Source of the DNA: Pseudoselenomonas ruminis
Lineage (GTDB): Bacteria > Bacillota > Negativicutes > Selenomonadales > Selenomonadaceae
NCBI RefSeq assembly: GCF_008271295.1
Contig: NZ_VTOY01000001.1
Span: 558,001-622,000, forward strand
DNA: 64,000 bases
Reading direction: 5' to 3'
Part shown: positions 53,170-63,569 of the stretch, piece after piece
Layout: each line of letters opens with the position of its first letter
Position numbering within the stretch: the first letter of the stretch is position 1
Notes under the pieces: generated by a model
Databases searched by the model: none
Seen by the model: only the letters and a program-made list of their open reading frames with translations
Told to the model about the DNA's origin: nothing
Program-made: the position numbers and the translations under genes

Positions 53170-53766
53170 TCAACGATTTTTTTCTTTCATTTCGGCAATC
53201 TTATCCATAATTGCCTGCGAAAAAGCTTCGAGCTGTTCTTTATCCTTGTGGTCACCAGAAAAAACCATCGGCTCTCCGTAAATAACCTTGAGCTTCGGGA
53301 AATACCCGCCATTGGCAAAGATTTTATCGGTGCCGATAATCGCAGCCGGCACCACCGGCGCCCCAGTCATGGACGCGATAAGGCCCACGCCGGCTTCTGC
53401 CTTGCGCATCTTTCCCGTGCGGCTGCGGGTGCCTTCCGGGAAGAGTCCCAGGCAGCGCCCCTGCTTTAAAACCTGTATGGCGGCCTTAATCGCACCGCGG
53501 TCTGCCGCTCCGCGCTTTACCGGGAACGCATGGCAGGAAGTAATGGCACGGCCAAAAATCGGATTTTTAAAGAGTTCAATCTTGGCCATATAACTCACCG
53601 GCCGGGAGAGGAACGTTGCGACAAACGGCGGGTCCCAATTGCTCATATGGTTCGCCGCCAGAATGACCGCCCCCTCTTTCGGCATGTTTTCACGGCCGAT
53701 AATCTCCGCGCGGAAAACGAGTTTAAACAAGAGGCCAAAGATAATCTGAAGCAATCCGTAAAGCAT
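53170..53766 (-). CDS. plsC: 1-acylglycerol-3-phosphate acyltransferase
   Basis: 198 residues with NHMSNWDPP (HX4D) and FPEGTRSRTG, the PlsC catalytic and substrate motifs, and an N-terminal hydrophobic segment. It makes phosphatidic acid. The prophage lies directly downstream, separating it from ispH. It is nine bases after cmk. Confidence 0.94.
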   Translation of the reverse strand: MLYGLLQIIFGLLFKLVFRAEIIGRENMPKEGAVILAANHMSNWDPPFVATFLSRPVSYMAKIELFKNPIFGRAITSCHAFPVKRGAADRGAIKAAIQVLKQGRCLGLFPEGTRSRTGKMRKAEAGVGLIASMTGAPVVPAAIIGTDKIFANGGYFPKLKVIYGEPMVFSGDHKDKEQLEAFSQAIMDKIAEMKEKNR

Positions 53767-53775
53767 CGAATCACC

Positions 53776-54432
53776 TCACTGACACATGGAAAGGATACGG
53801 GCAACAACCTCATCGATGGAAAGTCCTGTCGTATCGAGCAGGGTTGCATCCTCAGCCTGAACGAGTGGCGAAATCTCACGCTCGCTGTCGGCCTTGTCGC
53901 GGGCAGCGATATCCTGCTGCAGTTTCTCCAGCGTGATGTCGTAGCCTTTTTCCTTCATTTCCTTCCAGCGGCGCATTGCCCGCTCCTCAATGGAAGCCGT
54001 CAGGAAAATCTTCACATCGGCATTTGGCAGTACATTGGTGGCAATATCCCGGCCATCCATGAGAACCGAACCGCGCTCTGCCATCTTGCGCTGGAGATCA
54101 ACCATCTTCGTGCGGACAGGGCCCAGTGCTGCTACCTGCGATACGATGCCGCTGACCTCTGGCGTGCGGATAGCCGTGCTGACATCCGTACCATCGACCG
54201 TAACCTTCGTCTTGCCATCGGCATACGCAAGATTCACATCGATATCCTTGACCACCTCAAGAATCAGTTCATCGGTAATCTCCTTGCCCTGCTGAAGCGT
54301 TTTCCAGGCCACAGCACGGTACATAGCCCCGGTATCGATATAGGTGTAGCCGAGTTTCTTAGCCGCCAGCTGGGCAACCGTACTCTTGCCGGCGCCTGCC
54401 GGTCCATCAATGGCAACAACTAATTTCTTCAA
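53776..54432 (-). CDS. cmk: Cytidylate kinase
   Basis: 218 residues. P-loop GPAGAGKSTVA at 9-19, DTGAMYRAVAW and MDGRDIATNVLP are typical of CMP kinase. It phosphorylates CMP and dCMP. Gene order aroA-cmk-plsC-(prophage)-ispH-rpsA suggests one ancestral operon. Confidence 0.96.
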   Translation of the reverse strand: MKKLVVAIDGPAGAGKSTVAQLAAKKLGYTYIDTGAMYRAVAWKTLQQGKEITDELILEVVKDIDVNLAYADGKTKVTVDGTDVSTAIRTPEVSGIVSQVAALGPVRTKMVDLQRKMAERGSVLMDGRDIATNVLPNADVKIFLTASIEERAMRRWKEMKEKGYDITLEKLQQDIAARDKADSEREISPLVQAEDATLLDTTGLSIDEVVARILSMCQ

Positions 54433-54464
54433 AATCTTTTCCTCCTAAATGGATAATATGTTGA

Positions 54465-55763
54465 TCAGCGTAAGCTGTCCAATGTCTGATAAAACGCCGG
54501 ATAGGAAATGTTGACACATTCCGGGTTCTCAATCGTGACGCCATCACCAGCCGCACCGAGAATGGCCAGCGACATAGCGATGCGATGGTCGTCATAGGAA
54601 AAGGCCTGCGCATGCTGAATCGGCTTTCCGCCATGAATAACAAGGCCATCTTCCGTACCATCCACTGCCCCTGGGGCCAGTTTGTTGAACTGGTCGGTGA
54701 TTGCCTGCAGGCGGTCCGTTTCCTTGACGCGAAGCTCGCCAGCTCCCGTAATGACCGTATCCCCTTCGGCAAACAGAGCAGCAACCGCAATAATGGGAAT
54801 CTCGTCGATGAGGCGCGGCATGATTTCGGCACCAAATTTCGTGCCATGCAGCTTGCTGTAACGGACGCGGATATCGGCGGCCGCTTCGCCGCCGCTCGTG
54901 CGCTCGTTTACAAGCGTAATATCTGCCCCCATATCCTTGAGCACATCGAGGATACCCGTGCGCGTCACATTGACGCCGACGTTGCGAAGCAGCAAATCGC
55001 TGCCCGGAATGATGCAGCCAGCTACGAGCCAGTAGGCCGCCGAGCTGATGTCGCCGGGAACTTCGATTTCCTGCGGTGCGTTAAATTCTTTGACCGGATG
55101 AATCGTCACCGCCGTGCCATTTTTCTCCGTATGCACGCCGAATGCTTCGAGCATGCGCTCCGTATGGTCACGAGACGTGAACGGCTCCACCACCGTCGTA
55201 TCGCCTTCGGCATACATGCCTGCCAAAAGGATTGCCGATTTGACCTGGGCACTGGCCACTGGGCTGTTGTAGGTCATGCCCTTGAGTTTCTGCGCCTGCG
55301 GAACAATCGTAATCGGCAGTTTCTGATTGTCCTGACGGCCATAGATTTTAGCTCCCATCTGGGATAACGGGGCAATAACACGGCCCATCGGGCGCTTATG
55401 AAGCGACGCATCACCGGTAAACGTCGTGAGGAATGGCTGTGGTGCCAAAATTCCCATCATCAGCCGCAGGGTTGTCCCGGAATTTCCCGCGTCGATAATC
55501 GTCTGCGGTTCCTTCAGTCCACGAAGGCCATTACCCGTAACGACGAGCTCCGTATCGCTTTTAAATTCCACGCTTGCCCCCAGCGCCTTCATGCAGGCCG
55601 CCGTTGACAGGCAATCCTGTGCATGCAGGAAATTCGTAATGTGGACTGGCGTGCTGCCAAGTGCCGAAAACATGACACTGCGATGCGAAATTGACTTATC
55701 GCCTGGGATTTGTACTTCGCCCTTCAGACCGGCTGCTGCTTTTGCTATCGTTTTGGTATCCAT
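54465..55763 (-). CDS. aroA: 3-phosphoshikimate 1-carboxyvinyltransferase (EPSP synthase)
   Basis: 432 residues. LKGEVQIPGDKSISHRSVMF and DAGNSGTTLRLMMG at the N-terminus, and KETDRLQAITDQ and DDHRIAMSLAILG near the C-terminus, are family signatures. Shikimate pathway enzyme. Start follows GAGGAG. Confidence 0.96.
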   Translation of the reverse strand: MDTKTIAKAAAGLKGEVQIPGDKSISHRSVMFSALGSTPVHITNFLHAQDCLSTAACMKALGASVEFKSDTELVVTGNGLRGLKEPQTIIDAGNSGTTLRLMMGILAPQPFLTTFTGDASLHKRPMGRVIAPLSQMGAKIYGRQDNQKLPITIVPQAQKLKGMTYNSPVASAQVKSAILLAGMYAEGDTTVVEPFTSRDHTERMLEAFGVHTEKNGTAVTIHPVKEFNAPQEIEVPGDISSAAYWLVAGCIIPGSDLLLRNVGVNVTRTGILDVLKDMGADITLVNERTSGGEAAADIRVRYSKLHGTKFGAEIMPRLIDEIPIIAVAALFAEGDTVITGAGELRVKETDRLQAITDQFNKLAPGAVDGTEDGLVIHGGKPIQHAQAFSYDDHRIAMSLAILGAAGDGVTIENPECVNISYPAFYQTLDSLR

Positions 55764-55789
55764 AAAGCCACTCCTCTAATTGTCATTAA

Positions 55790-57034
55790 TCAATCATTCC
55801 ATACGCACCAGTTGCCTGCCGCTGCGCCCATGGAAAAAGCTGCCTGAAGGTTGTAGCCGCCAGTATAGCCATCCACGTCAACGACTTCCCCGGCAAAGTA
55901 CAAACCAGGAACGAGTTTTGATTCCATCGTCTTCGGGTTGATTTCCTTTACCGATACACCGCCCACAGTGACAATCGCCTCAGCCAGCGGACGGGTACCG
56001 GTAATCACCAGCGTCAAATCCTGCAGTGCCTCCACCAGCCGATGGCGTTCTTCCACCGTGATTTGATGGACCGGCTTATCCGGTGCCAAAAAAGCACTGT
56101 CGAGCACCGGGCCGATGAGCTTATGCGGCAGCAAGTCCACCAGGGCATTGCCGAGCTGCTTGCGCTGATATTTCTCAAAATCGCGCTGAATGCGGGCATC
56201 GAGTTTTTCCTCACTGAGCGCCGGTTTCAGATTGATGGATAATTCGACAAACCGGTCCTGTTCGGCCAGATATTCCGAAGCCGTCCGGCTCATCGATAAG
56301 ATGATGGGCCCGGTCACACCGTAATGCGTAAACATCATCTCGCCAAACATCTCGGCGACTTTTTCGCCATCTACCCGCAGCGTGCCACGGACATTGCGCA
56401 GGGAAAGCCCCTGGACGTCCTTAACCCACTCATCTTCGGCCACCAGCGGCACCAGCGACGGCCGGACCGCCGCAATGGAATGGCCCAGGGCCTTGGCCAT
56501 TTCATAGCCGTCCCCCGTCGAGCCGGTCCCCGGATACGAGGCCCCGCCAACGCAGAGAATCACGGCATCGGCTTTGTAAATCGCGCCCGTCTTCGTGCGG
56601 ACGCCAGCAGCTTTCCCCTCCTGCGTGAGGATATCCTTTACCGCCGTATCCGTTTCAATGGCCACGCCTAATTCGTGGAGGCGTTCCACCATGGCATCGA
56701 CTACATCCTGGGCCTTATCGCTGACAGGGAAAACGCGGTTGCCGCGTTCCACCTTCGTCGGCACGCCGAGGCCCTCGAAGAAATAAATGACGTCCTGATT
56801 GTCAAAGGCCCGCATCGAGCTGTTGAGGAACCGTCCATTGCCGTGGATATTGCGGATGATTTCGGGCACATCGGCAGCATTGGTAATGTTGCAACGGCCC
56901 TTGCCTGTAATCATCATCTTGCGGCCTGGCTTCTTCATTTTTTCGAGGATTGTCACTTCAGCACCGTTTTCGGCCGCCTTGATGGCCGCCATCATCCCGG
57001 CCGGGCCGGCACCTACTACCACGATTTGTTTCAT
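55790..57034 (-). CDS. HI0933/YhiN-family flavoprotein
   Basis: 414 residues. GAGPAGMMAAIKAAENGAEV is the FAD-binding dinucleotide fold, KPGRKMMITGKGRCNITN is diagnostic for this family, and GGVSVKEINPKTMESKLVPGLYFAGEVVDVDG lies near the end. Substrate unknown. Its ATG overlaps the stop of the pseudouridine synthase gene. Confidence 0.92.
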   Translation of the reverse strand: MKQIVVVGAGPAGMMAAIKAAENGAEVTILEKMKKPGRKMMITGKGRCNITNAADVPEIIRNIHGNGRFLNSSMRAFDNQDVIYFFEGLGVPTKVERGNRVFPVSDKAQDVVDAMVERLHELGVAIETDTAVKDILTQEGKAAGVRTKTGAIYKADAVILCVGGASYPGTGSTGDGYEMAKALGHSIAAVRPSLVPLVAEDEWVKDVQGLSLRNVRGTLRVDGEKVAEMFGEMMFTHYGVTGPIILSMSRTASEYLAEQDRFVELSINLKPALSEEKLDARIQRDFEKYQRKQLGNALVDLLPHKLIGPVLDSAFLAPDKPVHQITVEERHRLVEALQDLTLVITGTRPLAEAIVTVGGVSVKEINPKTMESKLVPGLYFAGEVVDVDGYTGGYNLQAAFSMGAAAGNWCVWND

Positions 57035-57759
57035 TCTTTTATTCCTGCCAATCTAAATAATGCGGAAAGCTCTTTTGCCGTAAGCTCCCGATGTTTCCCG
57101 CGGCCTACGCCCTCAAGCGTAAGGCCGGCAAACTTGACACGCTTTAACGCCTTGACATCTGATCCGATGGCGGCAAACATGCGGCGGACCTGGCGGTTAC
57201 GCCCTTCGTGGATGGTTATTTCCACGCGGCTCTGCCCGCCGCCCTGCGCTAACAGGTGCACTTTAGCCGGAGCGGTCATGCCGTCTTCGAGCCGGATTCC
57301 CTGCCGCAGGCGGTCCAGCGTCATTTCGTCCGGCTCACCGGCAATGCGGGCCACATAGGTCTTTTCCACTTCATATTTTGGATGCAGCAGACCGTTCATC
57401 AGCGCGCCATCATTCGTCAGGATAAGCAGTCCTTCCGTATTGTTATCGAGACGGCCCACCGGATAAATGCGTTCCTTCACCTCTGGCAAAAGGTCAAGGA
57501 CCGTAGAACGTCCCCGCTCATCCTTAGCCGTCGAAATATAACCTTTGGGCTTGTTGAGCAGAAAGTAGACCTGGCGCTGCCGCGCGGAAATTTTCCTGCC
57601 ATCCACGCGAATATCGTCAGCCTGCGGGTCAACTTTTACGCCAAGTTCCGTTACGAGCTTGCCATTTACCTTGACCCTGCCCTCTTGTATCATTTTTTCC
57701 GCCGCCCGCCGGGAAGCTATGCCGGCCTGGCTGATAACCTTCTGCAAGCGTTCCTGCAT
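57031..57759 (-). CDS. RluB-type 23S rRNA pseudouridine synthase
   Basis: 242 residues starting at 57759 behind AAAGGA; its ATG overlaps the dacF stop (TGATG). An S4 domain (QERLQKVISQAGIASRRAAE) is followed by the catalytic GRLDNNTEGLLILTNDG with the active-site Asp. Could be RluB, or RsuA/RluE/F; B-type is favoured by the S4 domain and genomic setting. Confidence 0.88.
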   Translation of the reverse strand: MQERLQKVISQAGIASRRAAEKMIQEGRVKVNGKLVTELGVKVDPQADDIRVDGRKISARQRQVYFLLNKPKGYISTAKDERGRSTVLDLLPEVKERIYPVGRLDNNTEGLLILTNDGALMNGLLHPKYEVEKTYVARIAGEPDEMTLDRLRQGIRLEDGMTAPAKVHLLAQGGGQSRVEITIHEGRNRQVRRMFAAIGSDVKALKRVKFAGLTLEGVGRGKHRELTAKELSALFRLAGIKE

Positions 57760-58988
57760 CAGAACAATCCTTTCATCAACTTCGTAATCCATGCCGTGAA
57801 ATCCGACCAAAAAGTATGATAGGCAGCATCCTGTGCGGCCAGCAAATCCACGCGGTCGACCACATTGCCATCGACATAGCAAATCGCTTTGCCAACGACA
57901 TCGCCTTTTTTGACTGGCGCGCTGATTTTATCCGGCACCTCGATTTTCTTCTCGAGCTTAGGATTTTCATCGTTTAGCGTTCCAATTACCGACTCACGGG
58001 CAGCGACCAGCGGCATCTCATTGATACGGGCATCGGCCACCTTTATCTTTGCCAGTTCTTCGCCCGCTTTGCAAAAAGCGCTGGGGCGCGTATGCGCAAA
58101 GCCGTAGTCCAGCATCGCATAAGCATCCGTCCACATCACGGGGTCGTCTAAGACGACAGCAATCAGCTGAACGCCATCGCGTTTTGCCGCCGAGACCACG
58201 CAGCGCCCAGCCCGCTCAGTATAACCGGTCTTGACGCCATTGCCGCCCCGATACTGCCAAAGCAGTTTATTTTCGCTCGTGATGTGTTTTGACGCGTCAT
58301 GGAGCCAATTAAAATCGGCATCCTGGACACTAACGATGGACTCAAATTCCGGCAGCGAATAGCCATAAGCCGTAATCCGAGCCAAATCGTGGGCCGTCGT
58401 GTAGTGATTGTCATCCGGCAAACCATGCGCATTGACAAAATTCGTCCCGACAGCGCCAATCTCCCGGGCTTTATCCGTCATCATTTTGGCAAACGCCGGC
58501 ACGGAACCGGCGATATGCTCCGCTACCGCCACCGTCGCATCATTTCCCGACTGCATCATCATACCCGTAAGCAGTTCCCGCAGCGGCATCTTATCGCCCT
58601 TTTCCAAATAGAGCGACGAACCTTCAATCCCCACGGCATTGGGGCCAACCGTTACCATATCATCAAGGTTGCCCTTTTCGAGGGCCAGAATCAACGTCAT
58701 GATTTTGGTGGTGCTGGCCGGATACCGGCGCTCATCCTTGTTGCGCTCGTAGAGAATATTGCCGGTCTTGGCCTCAATCAAAATGGCCGAGCGGGCCATC
58801 AGATTGGGCATGGCATCATTTGGTGCTATCCGGATGCCAGCAGCCGCCGCATTAGGTTTTACGGCTTTGGCTGCCGGATGAATCACCGGATTTGCTGGCT
58901 GGGCAATCGCCACCAGCGCAGGCATTCCCACAAACAGCCCGGTTCCCACCAAACACGCTGCAACTCTCCGCTGAATTGCCTTGTTCAA
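57759..58988 (-). CDS. dacF: D-alanyl-D-alanine carboxypeptidase (PBP5 family)
   Basis: 409 residues from a TTG start behind AGGAG. Signal peptide at about 7-30, then STTK (SxxK), SGN and KTG motifs, and a C-terminal domain with an amphipathic anchor. It trims peptidoglycan stem peptides. The start codon is inferred because TTG is the only one that keeps the signal peptide and spacing. Confidence 0.93.
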   Translation of the reverse strand: MNKAIQRRVAACLVGTGLFVGMPALVAIAQPANPVIHPAAKAVKPNAAAAGIRIAPNDAMPNLMARSAILIEAKTGNILYERNKDERRYPASTTKIMTLILALEKGNLDDMVTVGPNAVGIEGSSLYLEKGDKMPLRELLTGMMMQSGNDATVAVAEHIAGSVPAFAKMMTDKAREIGAVGTNFVNAHGLPDDNHYTTAHDLARITAYGYSLPEFESIVSVQDADFNWLHDASKHITSENKLLWQYRGGNGVKTGYTERAGRCVVSAAKRDGVQLIAVVLDDPVMWTDAYAMLDYGFAHTRPSAFCKAGEELAKIKVADARINEMPLVAARESVIGTLNDENPKLEKKIEVPDKISAPVKKGDVVGKAICYVDGNVVDRVDLLAAQDAAYHTFWSDFTAWITKLMKGLF

Positions 58989-59041
58989 AAAAATACACTC
59001 CTATCCCCAGGGGACTCTCTTCCCCTATATACATACATCCT

Positions 59042-59070
59042 ATTGTATCATCTGCCTTATCCCTTGGCAA
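59042..59070 (-). promoter_or_regulatory. Promoter of dacF
   Basis: On the minus strand TTGCCA, 17 bp, TACAAT with extended TGA. It lies between dnaE and dacF. Confidence 0.8.
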
Positions 59071-59080
59071 ATCAAAGGCC

Positions 59081-62000
59081 TCAGCGTTTCTTGACGGCCT
59101 TATCGCCTAAAAGCTTTTTCAATTCCGCCTGGACTTCCTCACTGTCGTCCACCCAGAACGAATCCCCGAGTTTCTGCCAGCGTCCCTGATGGATATAGAC
59201 GGGCAGTTCCCCATGATGCGCGGCCAAAATCGCTTTGAGTTTTTCCTTCGTATCCTCAGCCGTCTCGCCTTCGGGAAGCAGTAAATAATATTCGGGCTGA
59301 TAGTCGCGCAGGGACCAGATTTTATCGGCCAAAATCTTGACCCCATCGTCAGCGATATCGGCCTTGCCCTGAATGACTACGGCCATATCGGGCACAAGCA
59401 GATTGACATTTTCGTAAAACGTCCGCGGGAATACGGTAACTTCGATGCGCTCGGTATAATCTTCGAGCGTCGCAAAGCACATGGTATCCCCTTTCTTAGT
59501 CGTGATGCGCTTGAGTTCCGTCAGCATACCGCCAATGCGGACGACCTGCTTATCCTTCACGACGCCAGTCGAAAGCGTGGCAATTTCTGGCAGATTGTCG
59601 AGTTTCCGCCGGAACTGGTCGAGCGGATGACCGGTGATGTAGAACCCCGTCGTATCCTTCTCCCATTCGAGGCGTTCTGCCTCGGAAACCTCATCAATAT
59701 CCGGCAGCTTGAGTTCGCCGGCTTCCCCCATTGTCTCTTCGCTAAAGAGTCCCAGCTGGCCATTCATGGCATCTTTTTGCTGGCGCTGCGCCTCGCCCAC
59801 GGCCTTTTCGAGCACGGCTAAGAGCTGGCTGCGCTTCGCCCCGGAGGTATCAAAAGCACCGCATTTTATAAGGCTTTCGATGACGCGCTTATTTACCTTA
59901 CCCATATCCACGCGGCTGCAAAAATCTACGAGCGACTTAAACGGGCCATCCTCGCGGCGGGCCTGCGTGATATCCTGGATCGCCGCCTCGCCGACATTGC
60001 GCACGGCGGCCAGGCCAAAGCGGACGGCCTCACCATCGACACTGAAATTCGCCGAGCTGGCGTTGATGTCCGGTGGCAGGATCTTAATGCCCATCCGGCG
60101 GCAAAGTTCGATGTACGTTGGCACCTTCTGCGTATCCATGATGCTCGTAAGCATGGCCGCCATAAACTCCGACGGATAATGGGCCTTGAGGTACGCCGTC
60201 TGCCACGCCACCAACGCATAAGCAGCACTATGGGATTTGTTGAACCCATAATCGGCAAAATGCGTCAGCAAATCAAAAATCCGGTTGGCAAGGCCAGGTT
60301 CAATGTTGTTCTTGGCACAGCCCGACAGGAAGTTCGTCTTCTGCGCCATCAGGATTTCGTGTTTTTTCTTACCCATGGCACGGCGCAGCAAATCAGCCTG
60401 CCCCAGCGTGAAACCTGCCAATACCTGCACAATCTGCATGACCTGCTCCTGATAGAGCACGACGCCAAACGTTTCCTTTAAAATCGGCTCGAGCAGCGGG
60501 TGCATATACTGGACTTCCTTGCGGCCATGACGCCCGCCGATAAAGTCCTCAACCATGCCACTACCCAACGGTCCCGGGCGGTATAAGGCCACCGTCGGAA
60601 TTAGGTCCGTAAACCCGCGGGGAGCCAAATCCTTCACGAGCTGCGTCATGCCGGAGGACTCCATCTGGAACACCGCGCCCGTGCGCCCTTCACAGAGCAT
60701 TTTCGCCGTAAGCTCGTCTTCCAGCGGAATCTTGTTGATGTCAACGACTTCGCCGCGGGTCTTTTTGATATTTTCCAGCGTATCACTGATAACCGTCAGC
60801 GTGCGCAGGCCTAAGAAGTCCATTTTTAAAAGGCCCAGTTCCTCGACATGGTCCTTGTCAAATTCCGTTACGAGCGTCCCATCCGAAACCGAAACCGGCA
60901 GATAATCCGTCAGCGGATTCCGCGCGATAACGACACCGGCCGCATGGGTCGACGAATGACGTGGCAGCCCCTCGACCTTGCGGGCCAGGTCGATAAGGCG
61001 CTTAACCTCGGGGCTCGACTCATACATCGTCTTGAACTCTTTGGACTCTTTTAACGCCTTATCCAGCGTCATCTTGAGTTCATTCGGAATGAGCTTGGCT
61101 ATGTCAGCCACCTGCGCATAGGGCATATTGAGTACCCGGCCCACATCGCGGACCGCGCCCTTGGCCGCCATCGTACCGAAGGTGACAATCTGGGCCACGT
61201 GGTCATAGCCATACCGCTCCTTGACATAATCGATGACTTCTTCGCGGCGGATATAACAAAAGTCAATATCAATATCCGGCATGGTTACGCGTTCCGGATT
61301 CAGGAAGCGCTCAAACAGCAAATCGTACTTGAGCGGGTCGAGATTGGTAATTCCCAACAGATACGCAACAATACTTCCGGCCGCCGAACCGCGGCCCGGG
61401 CCTACAGAAATGCCGACTTCGCGCGAATGATTGATAAAATCCCAGACAATCAGGAAGTAACTGTCATACCCCATCCGATGGATGATGCCCAGTTCATACT
61501 CCAGGCGCTCTTTGACTTCTGGCGATGCATCGGGATAATGCGACGGCATGGCCTGCTCGCAAAGTGCCCGCAGATAGGCTTCGTCATCCGCATACGGAGC
61601 CGGAATCGGATAATACGGCAGCTGGATATGACCAAACTCGAAATCCACCTGACAGCGCTCGGCAATCTTTTGCGTATTGGCAAGTGCCTCGGGATAATCG
61701 GGAAAAAGATTTGCCATTTCGGTCGGCGATTTTAAATAGTAGTCATCACTGTTAAACCGCATGCGGTCCGGGTCATCGATGGTCTTGCCCATCTGAATGC
61801 AAAGCAGCACATCGTGAAACTCGCTGTCTTCGCGTTTGACGTAATGGCAGTCATTGGTTGCCACCAGACCGACATCGTACTTTTGGGCCAGTTCAATCAG
61901 GCCAGCATTGGCCTTGCGTTCCTCGGGCAGGCCGTGATTCTGGATTTCGAGGAAGAAATTGTCCTTGCCAAAAATATCCAGATATTCCTGAACCAGTGCC

Positions 62001-62476
62001 TCAGCCTTCTCCTTATTGTCCTGAATAAGTGCGCGGGGAATTTCTCCGGCAATGCAGGCCGACAGGCAGATAATCCCCTCATGGTACTCGCGCAGCAGTT
62101 CCTTATCAATGCGCGGCTTATAGTACATGCCCTCAATGTTTGCCAGCGATACCAATTTCACCAGATTTTTATAGCCGGTCTGATTTTCCGCCAGCAATAT
62201 CTGATGATAGTATTTGACGCCGCCGACTTCCTGCCGCTCCTTGCGGCCGGTTGGCGCGACATAGACCTCGCAGCCAATAATCGGCTTTATGCCCTGTTTT
62301 TTGCACTCTTTATAAAAATCAATAACACCGAACATGACGCCATGGTCGGTGATAGCCAGCGAATCCATGCCAAGCTCTTTCGTCGTGGCCACAAGCTCCT
62401 TAATGCGGCTCGCGCCATCGAGCAGGCTGAATTCAGTATGTACATGCAGGTGGCAAAAAGGAATCTTGCTGACCAT
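59081..62476 (-). CDS. dnaE: DNA polymerase III alpha subunit
   Basis: 1131 residues from the ATG at 62476; a TTG at 62494 would add six. PHP domain begins CHLHVHTEFSLLDG. Palm motif PDIDIDFCYIRR carries catalytic aspartates, GPGRGSAAGS is conserved, and a C-terminal OB fold follows (VRIGGMLTELKRITTKKG). It is the replicative polymerase of DnaE1 type. Confidence 0.97.
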   Translation of the reverse strand: MVSKIPFCHLHVHTEFSLLDGASRIKELVATTKELGMDSLAITDHGVMFGVIDFYKECKKQGIKPIIGCEVYVAPTGRKERQEVGGVKYYHQILLAENQTGYKNLVKLVSLANIEGMYYKPRIDKELLREYHEGIICLSACIAGEIPRALIQDNKEKAEALVQEYLDIFGKDNFFLEIQNHGLPEERKANAGLIELAQKYDVGLVATNDCHYVKREDSEFHDVLLCIQMGKTIDDPDRMRFNSDDYYLKSPTEMANLFPDYPEALANTQKIAERCQVDFEFGHIQLPYYPIPAPYADDEAYLRALCEQAMPSHYPDASPEVKERLEYELGIIHRMGYDSYFLIVWDFINHSREVGISVGPGRGSAAGSIVAYLLGITNLDPLKYDLLFERFLNPERVTMPDIDIDFCYIRREEVIDYVKERYGYDHVAQIVTFGTMAAKGAVRDVGRVLNMPYAQVADIAKLIPNELKMTLDKALKESKEFKTMYESSPEVKRLIDLARKVEGLPRHSSTHAAGVVIARNPLTDYLPVSVSDGTLVTEFDKDHVEELGLLKMDFLGLRTLTVISDTLENIKKTRGEVVDINKIPLEDELTAKMLCEGRTGAVFQMESSGMTQLVKDLAPRGFTDLIPTVALYRPGPLGSGMVEDFIGGRHGRKEVQYMHPLLEPILKETFGVVLYQEQVMQIVQVLAGFTLGQADLLRRAMGKKKHEILMAQKTNFLSGCAKNNIEPGLANRIFDLLTHFADYGFNKSHSAAYALVAWQTAYLKAHYPSEFMAAMLTSIMDTQKVPTYIELCRRMGIKILPPDINASSANFSVDGEAVRFGLAAVRNVGEAAIQDITQARREDGPFKSLVDFCSRVDMGKVNKRVIESLIKCGAFDTSGAKRSQLLAVLEKAVGEAQRQQKDAMNGQLGLFSEETMGEAGELKLPDIDEVSEAERLEWEKDTTGFYITGHPLDQFRRKLDNLPEIATLSTGVVKDKQVVRIGGMLTELKRITTKKGDTMCFATLEDYTERIEVTVFPRTFYENVNLLVPDMAVVIQGKADIADDGVKILADKIWSLRDYQPEYYLLLPEGETAEDTKEKLKAILAAHHGELPVYIHQGRWQKLGDSFWVDDSEEVQAELKKLLGDKAVKKR

Positions 62477-62530
62477 TTCTATCACTACTTTCAACGCTAT
62501 CTCATAAACAATCTCAAATCAGTATCTTTT

Positions 62531-62536
62531 AGTATA
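62531..62536 (-). promoter_or_regulatory. Extended -10 promoter for dnaE
   Basis: TGGTATACT on the minus strand, with start near 62524. The -35 is T-rich and weak. Confidence 0.5.
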
Positions 62537-62553
62537 CCATAGATACCCCACGC

Positions 62554-62583
62554 AAAAAAGCCTTCCCCGCCTGGAGAAGGCTT
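62554..62583 (-). terminator. Terminator after nudC
   Basis: Stem AAGCCTTC / GAAGGCTT with a 10-nt loop, followed by six T on the minus strand. Confidence 0.85.
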
Positions 62584-62612
62584 AAGCCTCAACTTCATGC
62601 ACCCACCAACGC

Positions 62613-63446
62613 TTAGTGGATTTTTCCTTCTTTGAATGCCATCATCATCGCATGGGTAAGACTGAAATCATCGGCCTGCCCTTCGATGTCTTCACGCTTC
62701 ATCCAGATGCCTTCTTTGAGCTCATCTTCTTCGAGCCGGATCGTCGTATCGCCATCAACCTCACAGAAAAAGCCCGTGAGAATATCGAGCGCACTGCCCC
62801 ATGGCTGGGATTTGTAATAGCGGATATTTTTGACCTTGAGGCCAACCTCTTCCATGACTTCACGGGCCACACATTCCTCAAGCGTTTCGCCGATTTCGGT
62901 AAAGCCAGCCACCAAGGCATAGAACGACATCTTGCGGTTGGCGTACTTCGTCATCAGGATGCGGTCGCCGTCGATGACACCGACAATCACAGCCGGAATC
63001 AGCCGCGGATAAATCACGTTGCCGCAATCCGGACACACGAGTGCCCGCTCGACCTCCGAGTGCTGCGTCTCATGACCACAGCGGCCGCAAAAGCGGTTAT
63101 CCCGATACCACATGGCAAGATGATAGGCCGTATACGCCGCATACATCAAATGACGCGGCCCCTTGTACCCATAGCGGATGTCGCGCAATGACTCATAGCG
63201 GTAGCCCTCAGCCGCCACATCCTCTTTGGCAAACACCAGATAATAATCCTGCTCATCAAGCGAAAAAAGATACTGACAGTCAAAATCGCCCGCCAACTCC
63301 TGCCGCTTCGGAAACATCAGCTGATGCTCCTCTCCGCCGACCAGAATCGCCTTGTCCTTGAGGCAAATAATCATATCCTCCGGCTGGCATTCCTTGTCTG
63401 CCTGATACTGATTGTGTAACTTATGCGGTCCTATATCCTGAATCAT
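62613..63446 (-). CDS. nudC: NAD+ diphosphatase
   Basis: 277 residues starting at 63446 behind GGAGGG. Zinc ribbon FCGRCG...CPDCG at mid-protein, the Nudix box GFTEIGETLEECVAREVMEEVG and the NudC-type SQPWG follow. It hydrolyses NAD(H) and can remove NAD caps from RNA. Confidence 0.93.
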   Translation of the reverse strand: MIQDIGPHKLHNQYQADKECQPEDMIICLKDKAILVGGEEHQLMFPKRQELAGDFDCQYLFSLDEQDYYLVFAKEDVAAEGYRYESLRDIRYGYKGPRHLMYAAYTAYHLAMWYRDNRFCGRCGHETQHSEVERALVCPDCGNVIYPRLIPAVIVGVIDGDRILMTKYANRKMSFYALVAGFTEIGETLEECVAREVMEEVGLKVKNIRYYKSQPWGSALDILTGFFCEVDGDTTIRLEEDELKEGIWMKREDIEGQADDFSLTHAMMMAFKEGKIH

Positions 63447-63499
63447 GACAACGCCCTCCACGAAAACTGTTAACCCAGCCTCATTGTATCACAAATTAA

Positions 63500-63535
63500 A
63501 ACCGTTGGCACGAGCCTCAGCCTGTACCAACGGTT
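63500..63535 (-). terminator. Terminator of the chemotaxis receptor gene
   Basis: Stem AACCGTTGG / CCAACGGTT, then TTTTAATTT on the minus strand, 35 bp past the receptor stop codon. Confidence 0.75.
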
Positions 63536-63569
63536 ATCTTTCTTAACAATATGCCTCTTTACGCGCCAC